A stretch of DNA of 64,000 nucleotides from Furcasterigmium furcatum (taxonomy: Eukaryota; Ascomycota; Sordariomycetes; Glomerellales; Plectosphaerellaceae), in contig BCIA01000002.1 in assembly GCA_001599815.1 (NCBI GenBank), forward strand, positions 1,929,831 to 1,993,830, given 5' to 3'. Position 1 is the stretch's first letter. Each line of letters begins with the position of its first letter. Of this stretch, positions 45,024 to 56,211 are shown one piece after another. The notes beneath the pieces were generated by a model. It was not told where the DNA came from. It made no database searches and saw only the letters and a list, made by a program, of their open reading frames with translations. The position numbers were made by a program, and so were the translations under genes.

Positions 45024-48000
45024 GCCGTCGACACCCATGCATCCCGCCGGAGACATGTCCGTCTGAAAGGACCAAGGAGTAATGCTCTTTGTCGAGGCTC
45101 CTTGATACACAGCATGACGACCCTGAGCAGAAGCATCAATGAAAGTATCCTCTAGCCTGACAAGATGACAACCATCGTGAAGGTCAAGCTGTAGAACCCA
45201 GTGTCGTCGTTCTTTTGCCGCCGTGTCCCAGGCTGAGGTCTTGTGGACTGATAGGCAGCCTGCGCCATGTCTTCTCCATCCAACAAACCAGTGGCGGGAC
45301 ACGGCAGGTCTCGGTGGTTCTCAGGGCTCGAAAGGGGGTCACACCCACCGGCGACCCATCCACCAGAGCCTGCAGAGACTCGAGCCAAGGGTCCAATATG
45401 GCCCACGAGTGGAGTGTACATGAGGACTTGGCAGAAGCTAGCTCGGCCTCTAGAGCTCTCGAGGGCCATAGATGCACGGTGACTATCTGTGCGGAAAGCC
45501 CATTTAGCAAGCCAAGGGGCATCTGGTGATATTATGTAGAGAAAATAGGGGCTTAACATAACAGTACAGCGGTCTCCATGCTCATAGCTTTGTCCAGTCT
45601 TCTTCCGTGGCTGTGCAACCCCGGCGCCAGGGAGCTCATGTCCATGCCCGAGCCAGCCTCGGCATGATAGATATCGGACGACAAGACGCTCCTTGGCTCC
45701 CAACCTCCAACCTGGACGCTAGCTAAGAGCATGAGACCCATATGTCCCGGCAGCTTGGATCCCAACTGCGGCTGGAGGTGCTCGCACACTAGGTCCTGCA
45801 TCGCGTGAGCCCATGGTTCTGGCGCTGGTGGAGCTTGAGGTCGGCAATATGTACAGCCTCCTGCCAACAGCCGTCGGAAGACGTGTCGCAGGCGCCACTG
45901 AAGCTATTCCCGACATTAGCCTAAAGATGACAACGTGATGATACAAGGAGAGCCCCCGGGGGATGGCTGGAGTCCCGGCGGCCTTGAGTCGGCCTTGCGG
46001 TCGAGGGATTCGATGGGCTGGATCCCAAGCCGGCCGAATATGGGGTATGGGGGTGAAAGGGCGGGCGAACGCGCCAACGCGGCTCTACAACTGGTGGAGA
46101 GCTCGCCTGGGGCGTTCATTTGTGCGGTAATCTGCATGTGGCGTCCTGAGCCAATGTTGGAGCACATGACTGATCCGGACAGGCCTGGATTAAGGGTCGG
46201 ATGCGGGATGCAGACGTGTGGCTCCGTGTAAGCTGTCTGGGGCGAGGGGGCAAGGGGGTCAGGGGTGAGATGAGGGTGGGAAAGGGGTACTGAGCTATCC
46301 TGACTGCACGAGGGCCCAGGAACATCATGATATCGGGTTACCTTGACATCCCTCCTCGGTCTCCTGAGCTGAGACGCTCTTGGCAGGCAGAGTAGGGTCG
46401 CATCATGAGACCTAAGCTCATGTCCTGGCCTCTAACAAGGCGGCCAGACCACGAGATCCATCACGATTGGCCCATCCGCGTGCGTCTTGATGCAAATCTT
46501 GAAGTTCTGGCCCTCAGCTCTGCTTTGTTTGACAAGACCAGCTGCCGGTGCGTACAATGTCTCTTTCCAGGCTCGGTGGTCGTTGGAAAGTGACTTGGAT
46601 GCCACCGGCCACAATCCATATGCTTCGTACGTACAATCAAAAGAGCCCTCTCATCAAACAAGTCCGGGTAATTGGGCGTCGAGTAAATCACCGAGGGGTC
46701 AAGCGCGGCAGACGGTTTTGGTGAAAGCTGATTGCTCGGTTTTGGGAGCTCACCACCCACGGCGCTGGCCCCCTGGAAGACACAGGGTCAGGCGGACGGC
46801 TGCCCGCCGGTTCGCCTGCAGGCAGATCTGGGAACCGTACGAGGGAAATGGGTAAGCCCCAGGTGCGAATCCCCCGTCAGTCGAAGGCGGGCGGTACTCG
46901 GAGAAGCCAGCCAAGACAGGATGCGGGGAGGGCGGCATGTCACTGGCCGCCCAGGTGTGGCATTCAAGCAGGTTGTAGTGTACAGGTTTGGTATGCACCA
47001 GATGTTGAGTCTTCTCGTTGTCAGGGTTCATGTTCATGTGATGGTCAGGATGCGCCTGGTTGAAGGACTGTTTTGCCTGCCGTGAGAAATTGCGATGTTG
47101 CTTTAGGGCTCGGGCCATGCCGAGAAAAGGCCTCGGGTGAATTGGGCCGAGCGGAAGAACAAAAGGACCCAGGTTCCTCCTCTTTTGTCAACATCCCACC
47201 ACCCTCGCGAACAAGGATGAGGCCACTCCGCGCCGCCGCGCGCGATGGCCAACTCTTCTGGGCCAAGTATGTATGTGCTGGATGTATGCGCTCGTGTCCC
47301 CGTCTCTGAACGATACATATGTACATACATACCTACGGACTGTGCCGTACGCACTGCCGCTTGGCTGGTGACACTCGAGATTGCTTGTATACGCCAAGTG
47401 CTCGTCACCCCACCGGCTGTCAGCCCTCATCCCAGGATTACTCGTACCCCCGGGGTTTGCGGTTTTCAGGTGTTGGAGAACGCGGGCATAAACCAAGACT
47501 CAGGAGCGTCGAGTACCACAACCAAAGGCCATTCGCCAAGCCGAACGGTTCACATCTTAGTTGAACACCTCTGCGAACCGCCTGCACACTAACAGCGGAA
47601 CTCCGGGCTGAGCATGTGCCGTCGTGGCGCCCAAGACAGGCCGCCTCCTCCTCCTCCGCATCACCCTCCTCCGTGCCTCTCCATGGCCTCTCCATGTCTG
47701 GACTCGGGCTCGACCACTCATGGACAAAGTCAGACCACCTATACCCCAGGCTGCTCCACCCCCAATAACCGCTAGGTTGAGAAACCTGGTCGACCCCAAA
47801 CGCCCCTCGTGCCAAGGACTCCAGAAGACCGCGTTCCACGAATCAGGGCGCGCCGCCAGGGGGCCCCGATCTCCTTCTTTGCAGGCATCGTGCGCCCTCA
47901 CCCGGACCGACGTCCCTGAGCCGAAGCTTCTTTGTCAACGGGACCTCGGACGCACAGGACAGACAGGACAGACACTGTCCCAATCTCGAGGCCATTGGCC

Positions 48001-48381
48001 CTCTCCCTCTGCCAGCCCCCGCCCCCGGGCTCTACCATCCATTCACGAGGCAGCAAGTCCGTCCATCACTGCCAAACCCGCCGCTAAGCACCCAGTCTCG
48101 ATCGGCTTTCGACCTTGGCTGGGGACCGCAGGCACTGTCTTCGAAATCGGCATCATGGGGTTCTTCTCCTCGCGTCCCTTTGGGCATAGCGCTGCCGCAG
48201 CAATGGCACAACCCCCCTGCTCCCTCTCGGCATGCGGAGGCGACGAGGGACGACATTAAAAGAGCCTGTTGCCCGATGCCCTGACTCCAGTCTCTCCAGA
48301 CGTGTCTGTCCACCCTCATCCCCATTGCAAGGGAACACCCTCATCTGTCCATCCACACGTCGTCGTCGAGCTTGAGTCATC
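45024..48381. other. Gene-poor 3.4-kb region
   Basis: No gene can be supported. Frames such as 45152-45703 (minus) and 47624-48259 (plus) are Pro/Arg/Ser-rich without motifs and overlap other frames of similar length. The last part, 48.0-48.38 kb, is C-rich and contains ATTAAAAG near 48255, a plausible TATA-like element for the sugar transporter. Several GTAC/TACA-rich stretches occur near 46.6 and 47.3 kb. Confidence 0.5.
47313..47333. repeat. Short TACA-type microsatellite
   Basis: The stretch atacatatgtacatacatac is an imperfect tetranucleotide (TACA/CATA) run in non-coding DNA; a related gtatgtatgt lies about 45 bp upstream. Confidence 0.6.
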
Positions 48382-50266
48382 ATGGCCGACAACGCCCCCG
48401 AGAAGAGAGCGGTCGACGACCTCCAAATCGAGTCGAACCCGGCCAACACCGCCAACCTTGCCGAGGCCTCTCTCGATGACAAGGCCCTGAACATCGGAGC
48501 CATTGCCGGAACCGAGGCCGAGCACAGCTATGGCTTCATCTCCGGTTTCAAGACCTACCGGCGTGCCGCCTTCTGGTCCATTGGTATGTGCCCATGGAAG
48601 CGTGAGCGTCTGAGTGAGACGACGTGAGATGCTGATTCCGTGATCACAGCCGTCTCCACCACCATTGTCATGGAAGGATACGATGTCACCCTCATCGGTA
48701 ACTTCTACGGCTACCCTGCCTTCCGTGAGAGGTACGGAGAGTGGCTGGACGACGAGAGGGGCTACCAGATCAGCGCCTCCTGGCAGCAGCGCTTCAACAT
48801 CCTCGCCGCCGTCGCCAACATCGTCGGTGCCCTGCTCAACGGATGGGCCACGTCCAGATGGGGACACCGCAAGGTCCTCATGGTCTCTCTCCTCTGGCTC
48901 ACCTGCTTCATCTTCATCAACTTCTTCGCCACCAACATCGAGATGCAGCTGGCCGGTCAGACCCTGTGCAACATCCCCTGGGGTGTCTTCGCAACCACCC
49001 CGCCCGCCTACGCCGCTGAGGTCACTCCTCTCGCCATTCGTCCCTACCTGACCGCCTACATCAACCTGTAAGTTATAAACTGAACTCGAGATCTCACCTC
49101 TCAGTCTCCTCCCCGGTGCGCAGCGAGCTGACACGCCGCCATAGTTGCTGGGCCATCGGCCAGCTTCTGTCTCAGGGTATCCTCGCCGGTCTCGTCGACG
49201 TCCAGGGCCAGTGGTCCTACAGGATTCCCTTCGGTCTGCAGTGGATCTGGCCCATTCCCCTCGGCCTGATCGCCTACTTCGCCCCCGAGTCCCCGTGGTT
49301 CCTCGTCCGGAGCGGCCAGCTGGAGAAAGCCAAGCAGAATCTGATCCGCCTGTCCGAGCCCTCGCACAACATCGACTACGACGCGACCCTCGCCATGATG
49401 GTCCACACCGACAAGCTCGAGAAGGAGGAGCAGGCCGGCGTCAACTACTGGGACTGCTTCAAGGGAACCAACCTGCGCCGCACGGAGATCGCCTGCATGT
49501 CCTTCCTGTCCCAGATCACCAACGGAGGAGCCCTCTGCTACAGCGCCACCTTCTTCTACATCCAGGTCGGCATCGCGGACAGGACCTCCTACTACATCGG
49601 CGTCGCCGGCCAGTGCGCCGCCGTCATCGGCACCTGCCTCTCGTGGCTGTACATCCACAAGTTCGGCCGCCGCAGCATCTGGCTCGTCGGCTTCGGCTCC
49701 CTCGTGCTCATCCTCTGGACCATCGGCTTCCTCGCCGTCGCCCCCAACCAGTCCGGCCCGGTCCAATGGGCCCAGGCGATGCTCTGCCCCATCTGGCTCG
49801 CCGCGTACTCCATGTCCGTCGGCCCCCTCGTCTACACCATCGTCGCCGAGATCGGCTCGACCCGTCTGAGGACCCAGACCGTCGTCCTGGGCCGCAGCAC
49901 CTACTACGTCGGCAACATCATCGGCGGCGGCACCCTGCAGCCTCTCATGATCGCGCCCACCGACTGGGACCTCAAGGGCAAGACGGCCTTCTTCTGGGCC
50001 GGAACCGCCACCCTCACGTTCATCTGGGGATTCTTCCGCCTCTTCGAGACCAAGGACCGCACCTTCGGCGAGATGGACTACATGGTATGTTCACAAACCA
50101 CCAGATACCCTGCCGGCTTGCATGATAGACCGACTGACCCTGCTCCTCGCAGTTCCAAAGGGGCGTCTCCGCGCGCCACTCGGCCAACTATGTCATCGAC
50201 GAGGCCGACCAGTTCGCCCTCGGCCAGAACGAGACGGAGCAGCAACCCATCCAGGTCAAGTCCTGA
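48382..50266 (+). CDS. MFS sugar transporter, maltose/alpha-glucoside permease type
   Basis: Exons are 48382-48583, 48650-49067, 49145-50084 and 50153-50266. The product is about 557 aa with 12 TM segments. Sugar-porter signatures: GYDVTLIGNFYGYPAF in TM1, RWGHRKVLM after TM2, PWGVFATTPPAYAAEV in TM4, PESPWFLVRSG after TM6, KFGRRSIWLVG after TM8, and FETKDRTFGEMDYMF after TM12, restored by the last splice. The PESPW and FETKxRTFxE forms are those of fungal maltose and alpha-glucoside proton symporters. Plasma membrane. Cytosolic N- and C-tails are polar (NETEQQPIQVKS). Upstream DNA is C-rich with a TATA-like ATTAAAAG. It converges with a small cysteine-rich gene. Confidence 0.93.
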
Positions 50267-50480
50267 TCCGGCCAGCGCACGTTTTGTCGGCGTAGCTTGC
50301 AAAATCTTGTCATTCAGCGGTGATCGGGGGGCTTTCCTGGTCACGTCTCAATGGATCGGATCTCGGTGGACTTTCCATCAATGGTGCCCTGAATCGAGCG
50401 TGCCCCCTAATCGTGTTTTGAGAATACATCGGATTCTTCTACCTGTGTCCATCGGTACATTAATAAGTTCAGTGATGCCG

Positions 50481-50981
50481 TCAAGCCGACGCCGCGGTGT
50501 CCTGGTTCTCGTTCTCGAGGCTGGACCGGTGAGCGTCCCTCTCGCACCCGGGCTCGTTGCTGCGCTTGTTGCAACAGTCCCAGACGAAGCCCTCCGGGCA
50601 TTCTTCCAAGAGCCAGCCCTTCGGCTCGATGACCCCATGGCAGTCCTCGTCGTGATCCGCCCAGACGTCGTCGTCATAGTCGACCTCGAGCGTGCCTGGA
50701 CTCGGTCAGTGGACCAGCGTAAACAACATCCGTGTGTTTGATGTCTGCTCCGTACCAGGGTGCCAGGCACATGCACCATCGCCGTTGTCCGCTTCATCGA
50801 ACGGCTCCTCGCACTGGACGCATATCTTCTCCTCGTCTTCGATTTTGGCAATCATCTTGAACGCTGTCTCCCTAATGTCGGAGTCCTTGGTGCACAGTAA
50901 ATGAAGAACCTGGCGGGCGATGTCACCATCGACGGAGGCAATGTATTGCAGCTTCTCTTGTGAGGACGAGGAGGAGGACAT
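50481..50981 (-). CDS. Small CHORD-like zinc-binding protein, function unknown
   Basis: Exons are 50981-50756 and 50695-50481; the intron (GTACGG..GTCCAG) keeps phase. The product is about 146 aa. The N-terminal third is helical with a DSDIRETAFKMIAKIED segment. Then come paired ligand-like motifs: CVQCEEPF, ACAWHPG, DHDEDCHG, EGFVWDCCNKRS, EPGCERDAH. The order CxxC ... CxWHPG ... FxWxCC ... GC..H is like the Cys/His pattern of CHORD domains and related fungal zinc modules, but spacing differs, so the assignment is a resemblance only. No signal peptide, no TM. Likely a cytosolic or nuclear adaptor. Convergent with the sugar transporter; same strand as the downstream Zn2Cys6 gene. Confidence 0.75.
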
Positions 50982-51254
50982 GTTCACGACTTTACCGTGT
51001 TTATCAATCACTGACGCGCGACGCGTCGAGAAGCTGAAGATGGGTCCTTATCATGCTGGAGGGGTCGCGGAAAAGGAAAGCGGTCAGGCGGCGTCTCCAT
51101 CAACCGTCAGGGGTTCGTGCTGCTCGTTTCTTTTTCAGGGGCATCCCGGACATGCACCCACGTCTTCGTCCGAGAGATTCCTCCTTCACAATCACAAGAA
51201 CCCGAGATAGACCGAAGTAAAGCAAATCAAAGGGCTAGGCGTAAATATCGACAC

Positions 51255-53050
51255 TCATTCCGACTTGATCCCGTGCTTCGGGTCAAATCCCGGCGACGGC
51301 GACCTCTCCCCCAGGCTGCGCAGAACAATAGACTTGGTGTCGCTTCCGTTCTCCGACGCCGCATCATCATCCTCATCCGGCCACCTGCCGTAGCCGCTCT
51401 CGAGCATGCTCTTCAGGAACAGCCCGACCTGCTTCCCGCCCTCCCCGCGGTTGAAGAAGGCCCTGAACTTCTCCATCTCCGGCGAGAAGATCTTGCCGTA
51501 CGCGAGCAGGTAGCCGGCGGCGATCCCCGCCGGGAAGGGCGCCAGGTGCAGGCCGACCTTCCCGGCGGACGGCCGGATGAAGACGTCGAGTATGTCCCCG
51601 ATGGCCGCGCAGTAGTACATGGGGTCCGTCCGGGGCGAGAGGGTGGCGATCATGTGCTCGAAAGCCGGGTGGGCCGCGAGCAGCGTCCGCAGGATGAAGT
51701 AGACGATGACGCTGCACGTCCAGAAGTTGGCCATGCTGCTCGCCACGGCCTGGTCCTCGGGCGTCAGGTCCTTGAAGTCGCGCTTCTGCAGGTCGGAGAA
51801 GTGCCCCTGCGGGCTCAGGTTCTCGCTCCACCAGGTGAGCTCGCCGTCGAGGCGCCAGCATTCCTCGATGAGGTGCTGGCAGAGCATGGCCTTCTTCGGG
51901 CCGTGGGGGAGGGACTCGAGCGCCTGGAAGTCCTCGAGGAAGCCCGGGATGTCTGCTAATATGTCCCACAGGACGTCTTTGGGGGTCTTTGGTATCTTAG
52001 TCCAGGGAACCGTCTTCCATGCCGGTTGGCTCAGGTAGCAGCGCTTCTTCAGGTTGATGCAGGCGATGATCTGTTATCGAGTTGGCGTAAGTAAGTACTC
52101 AGAGCGGCGTCGCCGCCGATTTCGACTCACCAGGCCCATGCGACCATCGCAGAAGAGCTGATGAGCAGGCTCCTCGATGTGCAGCTCGGGCGTCCGATCG
52201 GCTATCAGCGCCATTTCTCCCATGCTGTGCCCCTGCCAACTGTTGGCCTGAGTGACCGTCGCTTGCGTTCTCTCATCGTTCCCGTACAGCATCTGCAGCG
52301 ATGTGAGCCTTCACCCGAGGAATATAGAAGACGGGACCGGTGCGGTACCTCGTACAACCCCAGCATTCGCGTCGCTATCAGCAAGGCGTCTGATTTCCGT
52401 CTCGCTCTGGTGCAAAGAGCGCCTTTCATCTCACCCAATGCGGACACGTAGTGCTTCAAGCCTGCCTCCATCAGATCTGTTTCGCCGTTTCGGTGACCTA
52501 AACTGGCCAGACTCATGGCGAGCAGCGCCTGGTCCAAGGCCGGCTCCGTGCCGTGAAGATCGCGGGCGACATTGGTCCAGCTGCCAACAGAGTGTCGCAG
52601 GTAGTAATCACTAAGAAGCCTCCCTCCGGGCAGGTAGAGTTCCCAGAAGAGGCCGAGATATTTCAGCTCGTATGCCGACCGCGCGAGGCCGTTCGGCGAT
52701 GTGATGTTTGCCGTCGCGACGGCCTGGAGTGGCGACACGCGGGTGACGGTCAGGGCCTGGTTCTTTCGCGCATGGCTGGCGTTGACGAAGATGCGGTTCC
52801 GCTCGTAGCCTGCGCACTCGATGCCGGCCTTGATGCACTGCCCGCAGGATGGTCGGCGCTGGTCGCACTGGTGAGGTGAGCGTCAGTGTCTGATGCCAAG
52901 GGACATCGCGGTGAGGGCTCCCTCGTCAACGCGCCCCAGTCTTCTTCACACATGGAGAGCGAGTTCTCATCCTCCTTGGCGTCTGCTTACTCCTTTCTTG
53001 CGCTTGCGGCACGTGTTGCAGCCTCGGGACGTGCCAGGAACGCCGCCCAT
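51255..53050 (-). CDS. Zn2Cys6 transcription factor with C-terminal fungal regulatory region
   Basis: Exons: 53050-52991, 52867-52349, 52292-52131, 52070-51255. The product is about 518 aa. The first intron splits the zinc cluster: GCNTCRKRKKG joined to CDQRRPSCGQC, then IKAGIEC, giving CX2CX6CX6CX2CX6C. The rest is helical with the layout of the fungal-specific DUF3468 family (LFWELYLPGG, DQALLAMSLASLGHRN, CHLIEECWRLD-like region, ATLSPRTDPMYYCA) and no TM. The tail is acidic/Ser-rich (DEDDDAASENGSD). A nuclear DNA-binding regulator; targets unknown, with the neighbouring esterase, epimerase and sugar transporter as candidates by position. A 1.5-kb intergenic gap separates it from the divergent esterase gene. 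Confidence 0.9.
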
Positions 53051-54546
53051 GCTGTGCCGTCGGCCTCAATACAGCTCGGTGAGTTTCTCGGGGATCGGGA
53101 TCCCGGGGCCCACGACGGGCGCCTCTCCCGGAGGAGTTCTTGTGGTACGCTTGACGGGCCTAGCCTGCCGGGCCTCCCGTTAGTGTCGTGTCGGTTCCAG
53201 ATGTGGAACTCCAGGGTTCATGATGCGCGGGTCGTGTGTATCGTCGTGAGGGTGAAGACAGGACTTGGAAGGCTGATGATGATGGATGCCTCCGAATGAA
53301 TGATGATCAGTGGCTGCGACGCCTCATAGCGCTATGCCTGAAGAAGCCTCAAGCGTCGCCCTCCCCCGCATGATAGGGCTGGACGATGATCCCTGTCTGG
53401 CTTGGGGGCGCCCGTTGTCCATGGTACGGAACTTTGCAACGCTCACTGCTGATACGGCCGTTGCGCTGACTTGCCCTTCGATCAGGTGACGGCGCATGAG
53501 CAAATATTGAGCGTCTGTGCAAGTGGAGGGCTCCGATACGAACAGCGACGGCCCGCTGAACTTTACGATGTCTTGGCCGCAAGTTACCAGGTTCAGAGCA
53601 CACAGCCCACACACTAGACTCTGTCGGTTCTTGGCGACCGGCGAGGAGGACTGGAAGCTCCGATACATCGTGATTCGACCTTTAGGATGTCATGGAGGAT
53701 ATATATGGGTAAAAGGTGAGCTGGGGTTGAGGTCAGACAGTACCAAGTCTCCATACGCGGGATGATCAACCGGTCGGTCATGATCTACTTCCGGGCAAGA
53801 CGATAAGAGGAGGCCGGAAACCCGGTGCCCTTGCTGTCACCAAGCGCCGATGACTCTTATCCCAGGCATCTCGGGCGCGGCAGTCGTCGTGGGATCTCAG
53901 GGGTAATCGGCGCATGATCATGGATATTGAAGAAAAGCCGACAGACGAGAAATCCGACAGCATGGAAATTAGACCCTCAGGCCCTGAAAAGGCGCACAAG
54001 CCCTCTATGCGTCCAGGGGCCGAACCCCACGTGTGTCGGCGCGCGCGGACTCGGAGATGGACCAGATGGCCGACAGCGCCAACACGGCAAAGGTGCCGGG
54101 CTAGGTCCAACAGGTCTAAGCCGCTCTCAGGCTGCCGTCCTCGAACCAACAGGCCAATCGTCGCATTGGTTATGCGCTGGGAGTGGGATCTCGCCGGGAA
54201 CAAGGTCAGGGGCCTGACTGACGGGGATGCCCGGAGGACTGTTCGCGCCGCATCTGGCCAAGCATTTGGACCAACATCCCGACCGCTGCCAGTGCTTAGG
54301 AGCAAAATCTCATCATCCCATACCGTTGCCGCTGGGTGGGAAGGGTGTTCGGACGATTTAAAGAGTCCATCAAGTCCCTCACTCAACATGCCGAGCATCG
54401 CCAGTCACTCCTCTCCCGCCCGCCTCCTCGCCGATCTCCCTTCTCCCCCGGTTTTCTTCCCTGGGACGGCGTCGACGATCCGATAGTAGCGACGGTGAAG
54501 ATCACTGACCAACTACTTGCTCCGTTCGGGTCTCGACTGGAAGAAA
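53051..54546. promoter_or_regulatory. 1.5-kb divergent intergenic region (regulator / esterase)
   Basis: Overlapping frames on both strands (53778-54398 minus, 53914-54486 plus) are antisense to each other and carry no motif, so I do not call them. CT-rich tracts immediately before 54547 (ctctcccgcccgcctcctcg) mark the esterase 5' region. Confidence 0.45.
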
Positions 54547-55648
54547 ATGCGCCTCTCCTCGGCATGTGTCCTCGCCGCGGCGCAGGTCTTCTCCTCCGCT
54601 GCCGCCAATGCCCAGTCAGACACGAACACCCCCAGCCGGACATCCTACGATGATGTGTACGTGCGGGATGGCAATCGCAACATTTCCATCCCGGTGCCCC
54701 TACAGGCCGTGCGAGATGTCGATCCCGGAGTGGCGATCAAGCCGGACACGGAACTGCGGATCCTCTGCATCGGTGATTCCATCACGGTCGGGATTGGCGG
54801 TTCCCAACGGAATAGCTACAGGGAGGAACTGAAGGAGCACTTGTCGGGTAAGTCTGCGGGCTGTTCTCTATTGCTGGCGTTCTGCGACTGACACCGACCT
54901 AGGTGACGAAGTGATCTTTGCCGGCACTGAGAAATCAGGCACAATGGAGGACGGTTATCATGTGAGCACCAAGTACAGACCAAAATGGTGCGGGCACATC
55001 ACTGACAGTGAACCATAGGCTGCCTGGAGTGGAAAGACAATCCAGTACATGTCTGATCACATCGGCCCGTCGCTGGAGCAGAGGCCGAACGTCGTCCTCG
55101 TGCACGCCGGCACGAACGACATGAACCCGCGACCGCAGACCTCGACAGAGGGTTCGGATCCGAAAGAGGCCGCAGACCGTCTCGGCAAGCTCATCGACCA
55201 GATCATCGAGGCGTGCCCGGACGCCATCGTCCTGGTCGCCGTCATCGTCAACTCGTGCGTGGCCGCGCAAAAAGGGAACGTGCAGCAGTTCCAGGACCTC
55301 ACCCCCGGCGTTGTGCGGTCGAGGCTCGCGGCGGGCAAGCATGTGCTCGCCGTCGACTTTGCCGAGCTCGGGGACGACGTCCTCGGCGGCGACTGCGTGC
55401 ATCCCGACGACGCCGGGTACAGCATGATGGCGGATCAGTGGTACAATGCCATGACACAGATCCCGAGGTCGTGGATCCAGGGACCGGTGGGAGGTGATCC
55501 CGAGCGAAAGGAGGTGGAGGGAACGGCTGTTGATGCGGACGGCGCGGACGATGCGGAAGATGCGGCTTGGAGCGGTCGGGCTGCCCCTTTTTGGATTCCC
55601 ACTGCATTGATGATGACTTGGTACGCTGTGACGACTTTTGAGTTATAA
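54547..55648 (+). CDS. Secreted SGNH/GDSL esterase, CE3-like, with hydrophobic C-terminus
   Basis: Exons are 54547-54847, 54903-54961 and 55019-55648. The product is about 329 aa. The signal peptide is MRLSSACVLAAAQVFSSAAA. SGNH blocks: block I LCIGDSITVGIGGS with the nucleophile Ser, a Gly-containing block II at YHAAWSGKTIQYM, block III LVHAGTNDMN (Asn), and block V GDCVHPDDAGYSMMADQW with catalytic Asp and His. The block I and block V forms resemble carbohydrate-esterase family 3 (acetylxylan esterases) and related fungal lipases. After an acidic linker the protein ends with a hydrophobic stretch (APFWIPTALMMTWYAVTTF), compatible with a GPI-anchor signal. It would deacylate extracellular esters, perhaps acetylated hemicellulose. 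A 10-residue upstream in-frame extension from 54517 is unlikely because it would bury the signal peptide. Confidence 0.88.
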
Positions 55649-56211
55649 TTTGGCATGATAGAAGCGGCTGGATATACCCCAAGAAGAAGGCATGGTTCCC
55701 TATTAATCACTATCTCTTCAGACGTTGCTTGCTGCTTAGCCCTGTGTCTTGAGTCTTGGGTCTTATTGTAGAAGCCTCACAGTGATCCCTCCTCAGCTCG
55801 CCAAAGCTGGCTAAGAAGCCGTCCCCCACATCCGCTATAAACGGTCCGAACGACCGCGCCGGCCCAGGCTTACAGGGATTGCGCGCACTAGGATAAAGAC
55901 CCGATTGGGGATCAGAACATCCGAGAGGCCGCGCCCTGAATACAGCCGGCGGTTCGGATCGGAAATCTGATCACGTTAGATCGATTGATGAGTATTAATA
56001 TCTGTCAGGTCGCCCTGATGCGTCAGAAAACTTGACAGATGGGAGTTCTCGCAGACAGCTGAACGACTGAACCTCCAGCAGACACGACTCCTCCAAGACG
56101 GCCACCATCTTCACCAGCACACCCCGGAACACCCTCACGGCGCCAAGTATTCACCCCGCAGCAAATCACCCCCACCTCGAGAAGGACTAGAAGCACGCCT
56201 CAAGCAACAAC
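55649..56211. promoter_or_regulatory. Epimerase upstream region
   Basis: 563 bp without a gene. An AT-rich stretch near 55968-55998 (atctgatcacgttagatcga, then ttgatgagtattaatatctg) and a C/A-rich 5' leader precede the short first exon of the epimerase gene. Confidence 0.4.

Noticed and set aside
45152..45703. 183-codon reverse frame
   Set aside because: Overlaps several other frames of similar length on both strands; no recognisable content.
47624..48259. 211-codon forward frame upstream of the sugar transporter
   Set aside because: Pro/Arg/Ser-rich, no motif, covers what looks like the transporter promoter and leader.
53778..54486. Opposed ORFs of 206 and 190 codons
   Set aside because: Mutually antisense, no domain features; probably promoter DNA of divergent genes.
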